The position numbers and the translations under genes were made by a program. A stretch of 24,271 bases of DNA from Stentor coeruleus. Lineage: Eukaryota; Ciliophora; Heterotrichea; Heterotrichida; Stentoridae. How positions within the stretch are numbered: the first letter of the stretch is position 1; each line of letters begins with the position of its first letter. Below the pieces are notes generated by a model. It was not told where the DNA came from. It was given only the letters and a program-made list of their open reading frames with translations, and did no database searches. The stretch is from assembly GCA_001970955.1 (NCBI GenBank), contig MPUH01001095.1, positions 1 through 24,271 on the forward strand. Direction: 5' to 3'. Of the stretch, positions 1 to 8,100 are shown piece by piece.

Positions 1-124
1 TGCTTTTGAGAAAGTGATATTGAGAGTTTTGGATTAAGAGATTTATTTATAAATTGCTAATTTTGTATATTGAATATCGGAAAAAAGTTATTCTCAAGAT
101 AATTTCCTATATAAAAGTATTTAC

Positions 125-757
125 TTACACTAAAAAACTAGGTTTAAACTCAGAATTTGATGAAGGAACTCTTACTGACCTTGAAGAAAGTTTAGGAAAA
201 TTCATACTAGTACAATGTGGGTTTTTAAGTTTTGGGGATAATCCACTGAGTTTTTTAATTTTGGGTTCTGATATTTTCCCTTTAGCACGTCCTGATAATA
301 TTTTCGCCGTTTTTTTCGTCCCTTTGCCTATGCTGTTATTAGATTTACGGTTTTTTTTCTTCCCATTAGCCAGTGGAGAGCTTGACACCTTGAAAAACGC
401 TTCAAGGACTTGGTTTCGAAGGCATTTGTTTTTTTCCTCTTTACAGTTTTGCTCTAGTTTTAATCGATTTTGTATGCTTTCAAGTATTTCGACCATTTCA
501 TGAAGATAAGCTTGCATCATAACATTTTTTTGGATGCCAAAATTTATACTCGTATTAGCCAAAGGAATGAAATCCATCTGATTTTTTATTTGATACTGAT
601 AAGCTTCATGGATTGGGGTTTCTTGCATCGGGGTTTCTTTAGTGCTTAAATCGAGGTTTTCTTGTATTTTTTTATGATCATCTGTATAAATCTGGAAATC
701 TTCATAACAGTTTATAGTAGAAGAGCGGCAATGTCTTCGATAGTCTTGAGGATTCAT
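125..757 (-). CDS. Hypothetical basic protein, 210 aa
   Basis: I do not recognise this protein. It reads from ATG at 755-757 to TAA at 125-127 without interruption. The N-terminal half (residues about 1-80) is polar with Gln/Glu-rich segments. A short amphipathic stretch at about 80-110 (HEMVEILESIQNRLKLEQN) could form a coiled coil. From about residue 125 on it becomes very Lys/Ser-rich, with clusters such as GKKKNRKS and GKGTKKTAK that look like a nuclear-localisation or nucleic-acid-binding tail. No signal peptide or membrane segment is visible. The opposite strand also carries an open frame (54-503), but it is hydrophobic, low-complexity and starts at a non-ATG codon, so I treat it as a shadow. 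Function unknown. That it is a gene is likely but not proven. Confidence 0.6.
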   Translation of the reverse strand: MNPQDYRRHCRSSTINCYEDFQIYTDDHKKIQENLDLSTKETPMQETPIHEAYQYQIKNQMDFIPLANTSINFGIQKNVMMQAYLHEMVEILESIQNRLKLEQNCKEEKNKCLRNQVLEAFFKVSSSPLANGKKKNRKSNNSIGKGTKKTAKILSGRAKGKISEPKIKKLSGLSPKLKNPHCTSMNFPKLSSRSVRVPSSNSEFKPSFLV

Positions 758-855
758 GAAGTTTATAAATTAATATTCAAATATGATGTAATAAGAATAT
801 AATATGGATATATAGACTAAGTGTTTGAAATATTATTTTAATGTATATAAATCCA

Positions 856-900
856 ATAAGCTCGCAATTTAAAATATAAAACCCCATAAGCTCGCAATTT
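856..900. repeat. Short direct repeat, two 15-bp copies
   Basis: The 15-mer ATAAGCTCGCAATTT occurs at 856-870 and again at 886-900, exactly 30 bp apart. It lies between the 3' end of the GPCR gene at 930 and the start of the gene at 757, so it falls in the upstream region of the latter. The element is GC-richer than its surroundings. It could be a duplicated protein-binding site or a small local duplication; the sequence alone does not decide. Confidence 0.5.
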
Positions 901-929
901 TAAATCCAAAGCCTCCAAAATTTGTTGTA

Positions 930-1844
930 TTAATTATTAATTCCTCCATAAGGTTTATCTTCATCATAACTTTCATCAAGTAAGTTTACTGAAGCAAAGC
1001 TCCCAAAAAGCACTTGAGAATTCCTATAACTTCCTCTGCTTTTTATAGTATGTCTTTCCCTAATAAGTCCTTTAACCGAGTTATTTAAAGCAAAAGTTAT
1101 CGCATTAAAAAACCCATGAAGGGCGAAAATGCTTAATGCTATAGAATATAATGGAGTATATGAGCATTCTTTATCAACATATTGAATAACCCTAGTTATA
1201 ATAATAGGAAGTATATCAATAAGCATAATAACTGGATATAAACTTATACGTTTAAGTAAAAACTTCCTATGTTTATCTAATTCCATAACAAGAAGAGCTT
1301 TATAAGTTTTGAGATATGTAAACAAAGATATAAGAATTATAAGTATTCCTGGTAAATAAACTAATAAACTTCTCCATAAAAAACCTGATAAATTTGATTT
1401 TATACTACAAACTGTGCCTTGAACATCGTAACTGTCTGTTATAACTGGTAATATGAAAAGCCCAGGGACTATGATACAAGATAATATTGCCCATATTTTA
1501 AAATACTTTTCGAAATCGGTAACAGAAAAAAGGACTACTTGATATAAAGTTATGGATATACTAGCTGACCACATTATTGTTGTTATTAGAGTAGATTGAA
1601 GGATAATACCTATAATGATTTTTAAAGGAAGGTTTTCAAGGTCTTGGCAGGGTATTAATAGGAGAAATGAACGTATTAGGTCGGATAATGATATACAGAA
1701 GACAAGCTTGTTGAAATATCCTTGGAATTCTTCAAAACGATAGTAGATAACTATTATGTATATACAACCAAATATACTTAATATTGAGCATGGGACTAGA
1801 CCATATAAATATACTTCAACAGCTCCGTGTTCCCAGCAAACCAT
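930..1844 (-). CDS. Seven-transmembrane receptor, cAMP-receptor-like GPCR
   Basis: A 304-residue protein with seven hydrophobic helices at roughly 11-35, 46-65, 75-107, 115-136, 156-178, 201-223 and 231-254. A Cys at 66 near the top of helix 3 and Cys146 in the second outer loop could form the usual extracellular disulfide. The WRSLLVYLPG stretch entering helix 5 and HGFFNAITFAL in helix 7 resemble the Dictyostelium cAMP-receptor/GCR1-like class of GPCRs (family assignment from memory of conserved helix-7 residues). The cytosolic tail (about 255-304) is Ser-rich and holds SVNLLDE followed by acidic residues. It should sit in the plasma or ciliary membrane and signal through heterotrimeric G proteins; the ligand is unknown. 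It is a tandem paralogue of the gene at 2294-3223, sharing the helix-5 and helix-7 motifs, the LLK(R/K) stretch before helix 6 and the tail motif. No introns are evident. Confidence 0.8.
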   Translation of the reverse strand: MVCWEHGAVEVYLYGLVPCSILSIFGCIYIIVIYYRFEEFQGYFNKLVFCISLSDLIRSFLLLIPCQDLENLPLKIIIGIILQSTLITTIMWSASISITLYQVVLFSVTDFEKYFKIWAILSCIIVPGLFILPVITDSYDVQGTVCSIKSNLSGFLWRSLLVYLPGILIILISLFTYLKTYKALLVMELDKHRKFLLKRISLYPVIMLIDILPIIITRVIQYVDKECSYTPLYSIALSIFALHGFFNAITFALNNSVKGLIRERHTIKSRGSYRNSQVLFGSFASVNLLDESYDEDKPYGGINN

Positions 1845-2293
1845 ATTATTATAAGAAAATTATGTTGTGATTTACAGATAGGTTTTTTTTAAGTACGCCT
1901 GTTTATAGAAGGTTTTCGAATAATGTATTTGGATAAAAATTACTGTTTTTAATGAAATATTTTATGTATTTTTTTTTGGTTGAGATATTTATGTAATCAA
2001 TGCAAGTTCCTTTTTATTAAAGAAGGATTTATAATCCAAGAATTGATTTAATAAAATTACTGTAAAATATCTATGATAAGTATTGCGAGTTTTAGAAGAA
2101 ATGATATATAAAGATAACCTTTTGGTTCATTACTTGCAATTATAAAATCATTACACTTTGATAACATAAAAAGAGTTACAATATCGACTCAACATAAATT
2201 TTTTTTTATCAAACTTATAAAAACTATTATCTTTTTATACTAAATATATCAAGCTTATCTATAGTCTAAAAATAATTCATAGCATTAAAAATA
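1845..2293. other. Intergenic region between the two GPCR genes
   Basis: There is no coding frame I would support in these 449 nt. The left half (to about 2120) is G-rich and C-poor on the + strand and the right half is C-rich and G-poor, the same switch seen in most other gaps of this window. It must contain the promoter of the GPCR at 930-1844 (right of its start) and the 3' end signals of the GPCR at 2294-3223, but I see no distinct motif for either. Confidence 0.5.
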
Positions 2294-3223
2294 CTAATAT
2301 TTATGATAATCTTTTAAAGATATCGACTCTTTGATCAGTAAACTCGGACAGTCAAGGAGATTAATATTAGAGCCACTTGATGCTTGGCTAGAATAAGTTA
2401 CCGACGATTTACCAGATGAAAAACTCATTTTTCTTTTACATATTAAAATTTGAACTGATGGGGTTGTGAAAAATATCATAGCATTCCAAAAACCATGAGC
2501 AGCATAAATACCCATAACAGCTGTTGAGAAATATTCTAATGCACATGATTCTGGAATTGTAATCATTAGTATCCGAAGAATACTTAAAAGTGTGAAAAGT
2601 ATAATAATAACAAGAGGATAAAGAGTGACTTTTTTTAAAAGAGTTTTTGTGCTTTCGTCAACTAGTTCAAGATTACTACTTTTAAACACTTTATTATAAG
2701 CATAAAAAGATATAAAAATCATAATCCATCCAGGTATATAAAACAACCCTAGTCGCCATAAATTCCCATCAATATTCTCTTTAAACGTGCAGTTTATATC
2801 AATTAACCCAAAGCTATTTGTCGATAAAGGTAGCAAATAAAAGAAAGGCATAATACAAAAAACAAAAATTGACCAATTTCTAATATATTTTTCAACTTTG
2901 ACTGAAGAATTTGCCGTAGCTTGATATATTATAACAGATATAAGTAAAGTCCAAATTGAAGATGCCATTGTCATATAATTTGTTGTAACAGCAGAAATAA
3001 TACAAATTTCAGTGATTTTTAATAGGTTTGCAGGGATAAAAAATATTGCTCCTTTAAGTCCATCTGTGATAGAAATGTAAAAAAGTATCCGAAAATAGAA
3101 AGTTCTGAGGTTTTTGTATGATAAATAGCTAACTATTATGCATAGAGCTCCTCCAACTCCAAGAAGTGCTGATGTTGCTTCAACGTAGAATGAGACATTT
3201 TCAATAGTATCATAAGAGCACAT
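2294..3223 (-). CDS. Seven-transmembrane receptor, cAMP-receptor-like GPCR (tandem paralogue)
   Basis: A 309-residue protein with seven hydrophobic helices at about 11-36, 43-65, 75-101, 116-134, 155-177, 199-222 and 231-253. It aligns end to end with the GPCR at 930-1844: WRLGLFYIPGW entering helix 5, LLKKVTLYPLV at helix 6, HGFWNAMIFF at helix 7. In the tail both have a Ser-rich run followed by N-L-L-D at almost the same residue number (288-291 here, 287-290 there). Cys145 in outer loop 2 matches Cys146 of the paralogue. The start at 3221-3223 lies only 132 nt from the ATG of the divergent FAD-enzyme gene, so the two probably share a compact promoter. The tandem arrangement and moderate divergence suggest an old local duplication. 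Ligand and G-protein partner are unknown. Confidence 0.8.
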   Translation of the reverse strand: MCSYDTIENVSFYVEATSALLGVGGALCIIVSYLSYKNLRTFYFRILFYISITDGLKGAIFFIPANLLKITEICIISAVTTNYMTMASSIWTLLISVIIYQATANSSVKVEKYIRNWSIFVFCIMPFFYLLPLSTNSFGLIDINCTFKENIDGNLWRLGLFYIPGWIMIFISFYAYNKVFKSSNLELVDESTKTLLKKVTLYPLVIIILFTLLSILRILMITIPESCALEYFSTAVMGIYAAHGFWNAMIFFTTPSVQILICKRKMSFSSGKSSVTYSSQASSGSNINLLDCPSLLIKESISLKDYHKY

Positions 3224-3355
3224 ATTTATATAATATATTTAGATAATAAGCTTCAAATAACTTGTTTTGATGAAGTTTTTACAACTGATTTTATATGTGT
3301 ATATCGATTTCATTAATAATCTCTTTATATCTTTTAGTTCATATAATTCCTTTTA
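3224..3355. promoter_or_regulatory. 132-bp divergent promoter region
   Basis: This short gap lies between two ATGs pointing away from each other (GPCR on -, FAD enzyme on +). It is almost pure A/T and must hold both promoters and both 5' UTRs. No clear motif is visible apart from runs such as TATAATATAT near 3228-3237. The role as a bidirectional promoter is inferred from gene orientation only. Confidence 0.5.
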
Positions 3356-4663
3356 ATGGAAGATGAGAAAATTGTCATTATCGGAGGTGGGATTATTGGA
3401 TGCTCAACAGCTTGGATGCTTAAAAGATTAAGCCCTGGTTGCAAGGTCTTAATACTTGAGAAATCTAATGGTGTAGCTCAGGAATGTTCTTTCCAAAATG
3501 GGGGAATATTTACATATAGTATGCATAGTCCATGGAATGGCTCTTCAATACTAAGTAAAGCTTTTAAAGGAATAAGAAACCCAAATTCTTATTATTCTAT
3601 AAACCCCAATTTGTTTATCACTATAGACTTTTGGGTTTGGGCCTGGAGATTCTTTTGGAACTCTTTTTCAGGATATGACAAAAGAGATGATAACATTTTC
3701 GCATTAGCCAAAAGGACAAATGAAATACACAGTTATTTAAGACATGAGATGATATCAAAATTTGACAAAAACTTTGAAGAGTACATGGGCAATGATATTG
3801 GTTTAGTCGAAGTATATAGCACGATAAAAGGGTTCCATAAAGGTAAGGCAAAAGGGATAAAAATCAACAATAGCTACAATGAAAACGTTCATGTTTATTC
3901 AGCAAGAGAACCTTGTACCAAATTCGAGCCTCTAATGAGTGAATGGAGTCAAGAAATAACTGGATGTCAAAAAAACAACACAGAACTTTTTTGTGCTCAT
4001 AATTCATACAAGTTATCAAAAAATCTATTAAACCTAGCTTTATCTCAAGGTGTACTCATAGAATACAATGCTGATGTTGAAGCTTTTCAAATAAAAGATA
4101 ATAAAATAGTCTCAATTCGACTGATAAATGGTAAGGAAATTATTGGCGATAAATTCATTATTTGCTGTGGAGTAGGAAGTAGAGAAATAGGTAAAGCTTT
4201 AGGATGGACTCCACCAATTTGGCCTTTAAAAGGTCATACATTTGATTTAGAAACTAGTAAAAAACTTAGACATTCAATATCTATAGAAGGAGATTTCCCT
4301 TTACTTATAGCAAATATGGGAGATTATTATAGAGTTTCAGGCTATTGTGAGTTTACAACATTAAAAGATAAGGAAATTTCTCAAGAAAAATGCGATTTTA
4401 TCTATAAAACTATTAAAGATAAATTGAATTTCAAAGATGCGGAAATTAAAAACTTTTGGGCTTGTCAAAGACCTGTTACCGTTGATGATTTACCTATTAT
4501 TGGCCAATTCCCTGGTTTGAAAAATGCTTATATTAATGCTGGACATGGAAGTAAAGGAAGTATTTTGTCTTTAGGAAGCGCAGAGTTAATGGCTCATATT
4601 GTCATGGGGAAGGCTCCTTTAAGTAACCCAAGACCTTTTGATCCTAGAAGATTTTGGATTTAA
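3356..4663 (+). CDS. FAD-dependent oxidoreductase, D-amino-acid dehydrogenase (DadA)-like
   Basis: A 435-residue flavoenzyme of the DAO family (D-amino-acid dehydrogenase, glycine oxidase and sarcosine oxidase relatives). The N-terminus has a Rossmann dinucleotide-binding motif, VIIGGGIIGCSTAW, with the glycines at 10-12 and 15 and the ribose-binding acid at Glu35 (LILEKS). A DadA-like segment CSFQNGG...SPW follows at about 44-61, then WPLKGHTFDLE mid-protein. The C-terminal FAD/substrate block is intact: RPVTVDDLPIIGQFPG and NAGHGSKG at about 394-401. In bacteria such enzymes oxidise D-amino acids to 2-oxo acids and ammonia. Whether this one is mitochondrial or cytosolic is not clear, since there is no obvious targeting presequence. 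ATG at 3356 is the natural start, as the Rossmann strand begins five residues later. The closest relatives I can recall are bacterial, so an ancient transfer is possible but untested. Confidence 0.88.
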   Translation: MEDEKIVIIGGGIIGCSTAWMLKRLSPGCKVLILEKSNGVAQECSFQNGGIFTYSMHSPWNGSSILSKAFKGIRNPNSYYSINPNLFITIDFWVWAWRFFWNSFSGYDKRDDNIFALAKRTNEIHSYLRHEMISKFDKNFEEYMGNDIGLVEVYSTIKGFHKGKAKGIKINNSYNENVHVYSAREPCTKFEPLMSEWSQEITGCQKNNTELFCAHNSYKLSKNLLNLALSQGVLIEYNADVEAFQIKDNKIVSIRLINGKEIIGDKFIICCGVGSREIGKALGWTPPIWPLKGHTFDLETSKKLRHSISIEGDFPLLIANMGDYYRVSGYCEFTTLKDKEISQEKCDFIYKTIKDKLNFKDAEIKNFWACQRPVTVDDLPIIGQFPGLKNAYINAGHGSKGSILSLGSAELMAHIVMGKAPLSNPRPFDPRRFWI

Positions 4664-5175
4664 ATAAGGTTAAAGTTAGGATAGAGGTATTATTTTATAT
4701 GAATGATGATTTGGAATAATTTAAAGGTGGGAGGTTTAGATTGAAAGATAGAAAATAAGATTGTTAGATTAGAAATTTTAGATTGTATGAAAGTATTTGA
4801 AAAAAATTATGATTATTTGATGTTGTTTGGGTTGTATAAATGGCTTGAGTTTTAGATGAAGAAGGATGGGTTGTGTGTATTTTTATAAAGGAGATTATAA
4901 ATATAGTATAGTTTATATGGGAAATATGATATTTGGTACTTGTTTTTATAGTAGGGATAAGAATATTGAGTTTTTTATACAATGAGTGAATATGTAGTTT
5001 TTTTCAGACATTGTATTTTATATATCTTTCGTGTTTAGCTTTAAGATTTCATTGAATTCGATTATCAGAAATCTATATAAAACCCTAAAAGGATGATAAT
5101 TTTAATAAACTTTAAAGGAAAAATTAATAAGTTCATATCAAAAATGTTGTATTTCAAATATAAATTAGTGATATA
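4664..5175. other. Intergenic region with extreme G-over-C strand bias
   Basis: I see no gene in these 512 nt. From 4681 to 4980 the + strand has, by hand count, about 70 G but only 3 C. After about 5000 the bias disappears. A minus-strand open frame at 4764-4982 exists only because a C/A-rich strand rarely forms stop codons; its product is low-complexity and I do not call it. TATAAAACCCTAA at 5076-5088, about 90 nt upstream of the next ATG, may be part of a promoter. Confidence 0.5.
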
Positions 5176-8100
5176 ATGATGTTTAAGATTTTCATGATGG
5201 TTTTAGGTACTTTAGGAAGCCTAATACCAACAATTCAAAACAACCCTCCTGTATTTTTTATTTAGGTCTCAGATGTATGTTCATCTTTTTCTATAGATAT
5301 ATTGACAATTGATTCAAGCACTGGAGCTACTGCTATATTAGTGCAAACTATAAACGTGAATATTTACTACTCATCAGGAACTTTACATACATCAAAATCG
5401 TGCAGTTTAGTTGATATCACTGGGTGTAGTATAAGTGGGTATTCAATTAGCGCTTCAGGGTCTTATTATGCACAAGTTCAAGATACTTCAGGGGTTATTC
5501 TGTCATCAATAAGCACTTTCACTGTTTCTTCTGTTGTTAAACAGATAACAATTGCTACAAGTAATGCTTCGCCATCTGCTAATTTCGACTTTTTCCTAAC
5601 AGCAAAAATCAAGGATCTCTGTGGAACAACAATAACAGCAAGTTCCGTCGTGACCTTAAGTGGTTCAATAGGTTTTGTAGGGACAACTAGTATCACAACA
5701 ACAACAGGTGTAGCAATATTTCAACTTCACTATACTTTAAGCGGAGATTCAATAAATACTTTTACCTGTGGATCCACAACTGCATCTTTAACAGTGACAA
5801 TAAAGCAAGACCTTATAAAAATCACAAGTGTAAGCCCAGTTGTAATTCCTAAATAGCCTTATATAGTAAACGGGAAATTCAATATAACAGCTAAAGTTTG
5901 TAGTAATAACGGAGCTTCAATTGAAAATTTATTTGGCCCTTATACATTAACATTAAGCTTATCACCTGCAGATACTATTTTAGGAGGGACTTTGGTAAAT
6001 ACAACAACATCAGGAGCTACAGATTTTTATGATATTTTTATTGACCTTGCAGGAACTTATCAGATTGTTGCTAGTGCTACAGATATGATATCTGGATACT
6101 CGATAAGTTATGTTATTGATGCTTTAGTTATGACTGTTATTGATATTACATGTACTAATACAGGCCCATCTACTTATTTCACATCAACAGTGAATTTGAA
6201 ATTATATGATCAGATAGGAAGAGATTGGGTTTATAATAGCGATGTTTTCCTTACTGGAGACTCTTCCTTAGTCAGCTCAGTGCATACCGTATCAGCAGCT
6301 AATTTGGCAACCCTAACATTTTCTTATTCTTCATCAGGGACAAAAATCGTCACAATCACAACTGAAGGTCTTAGTAATACAACAACTATCAACGTCAAAC
6401 AAAACAAAGCTTTAATTACATCTTTAAACCCAATAGTAAAACCCATATAGCCATTTTTAACTATCAATAGTTTCTCAGTAAGTATTGGAATCTATGATAA
6501 TTCAGGTACAACCTTAGAATCTTCATATGGAATATACTCAATAACTCTAATTTTACAACCAACTGGAACTTTTGTAGGTTCACTTAGTGGAACAACTTCA
6601 AATGGTATTTATACTTTTAATAGTTTATATATAACAACAACAGGATCTTATAATATACAAGCTACAGGTACAGATTTAATACCAGTGAGTAGTTCAACTT
6701 TTTTAATAGTTGAGCTTATGGCATCATCTTTGACTATAATTCCCCCTTTAAGTATATCAGTGAATTTTGATTTCGATCTTAATGTTGTTGTATTAGATCA
6801 GTTTGGAAGCCCTTGGACAAATTTAGTTACTATAACCCTAGACCCTTCTATAGCTCTTACTGGTATTTTATCCCAAGATACAAATACAGGTACAGCACTT
6901 TTTCCTTCTCTTATGTGTGAAGAAAGTGGTTTTAATAAACTTAGGGCAACTTCAGGGGTTATATTCACAGAACTCTACTTGACAATCCAAAAAGACCTTT
7001 TGATAATAACCTGGGACCTTGGGTCTATAATTTATGTTGATGATCTTTTCGATCTAACCGTTTCTGTTTATGATTATGATGGTCTAATCTTAGAAAACAA
7101 ATATGGTCCTTATATAATAAATTTATATTTATATCTAAACGATACACTTATAACTACAATTACAGAAACAACAATTTCAGGGTCTTATTTATTTACTGGC
7201 CTATCAGCTCCATCTCCAGGTTTATATGAAGTAATAGTCGAATCTGCAGACTGTTATAACTCATCAAAAACCCTACCTGAAGTCTTATATGGCCGTGTAC
7301 AAACAATACAAGTTCTTCCTCAATCCTCATCTGTAGAGGCAAAATTCATGATTGATATACCAATAATTCTCTATAATAAAACTTCTCTTGAAATGCCATA
7401 TGCAGTCAATACAAAAATCTATTTAGATGACCTTTTATTAGGATCTGGTGATATTCTTGGTCAAGGTACAATCCCAATATATTTCAATAATTCTGGAACT
7501 TATACACTTACTGTTATAGCTGAAGATGTAACTCAAACTTTTTCTATACAAATTTTTGAAAGCTCAAATCTCGACCCAATGTGCCTTATAGCCAAAACTT
7601 CTACAATATGTTTAAAATGCTTGACAAATACTAATAAATTAGTTAAAGGGATCTGTGAATGTATATACCAAAGCTATTATGATCAAGAAAATAATGTATG
7701 TGTATGTATTGAAGGTCTTATTGCTAGTAATGGTTATTGTATAACATGTGGAAATTATTTTGCTATGTCTGATTTAAGATCTTATTATACAAAAGACTAT
7801 CTTAGTATAATGGTATCTTTTCAAGAACGTGTTAATACAACAGATTTAAAAACTTGTGAAGATATTATTATAATGGATGAATATATGGTCGATCTTGCAA
7901 AATCATGTCAGTTTATTGACCCTATGACTTTACAAGTACAACTTACAGCATATCCTGATTTAAATAAAAATTATATAGAAATCAATTGTACTAAAGTTCA
8001 AAAAGTAGGTGATGAATGTGATATGAATATTGAAACTTTATTGATTGTTATTGATACGGTGTATAATTTGCCGAAAATCACAGCGTATATTTCTGCTCCT

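Noticed and set aside
54..503. Plus-strand open frame of 149 codons
   Set aside because: It starts at a non-ATG codon, is rich in Phe/Leu runs and is antisense to the better-supported basic protein at 125-757.
4764..4982. Minus-strand open frame of 72 codons
   Set aside because: It is an artefact of the C-free + strand: a C/A-rich minus strand rarely forms stop codons. The product is low-complexity Thr/Ile/Ser/His.
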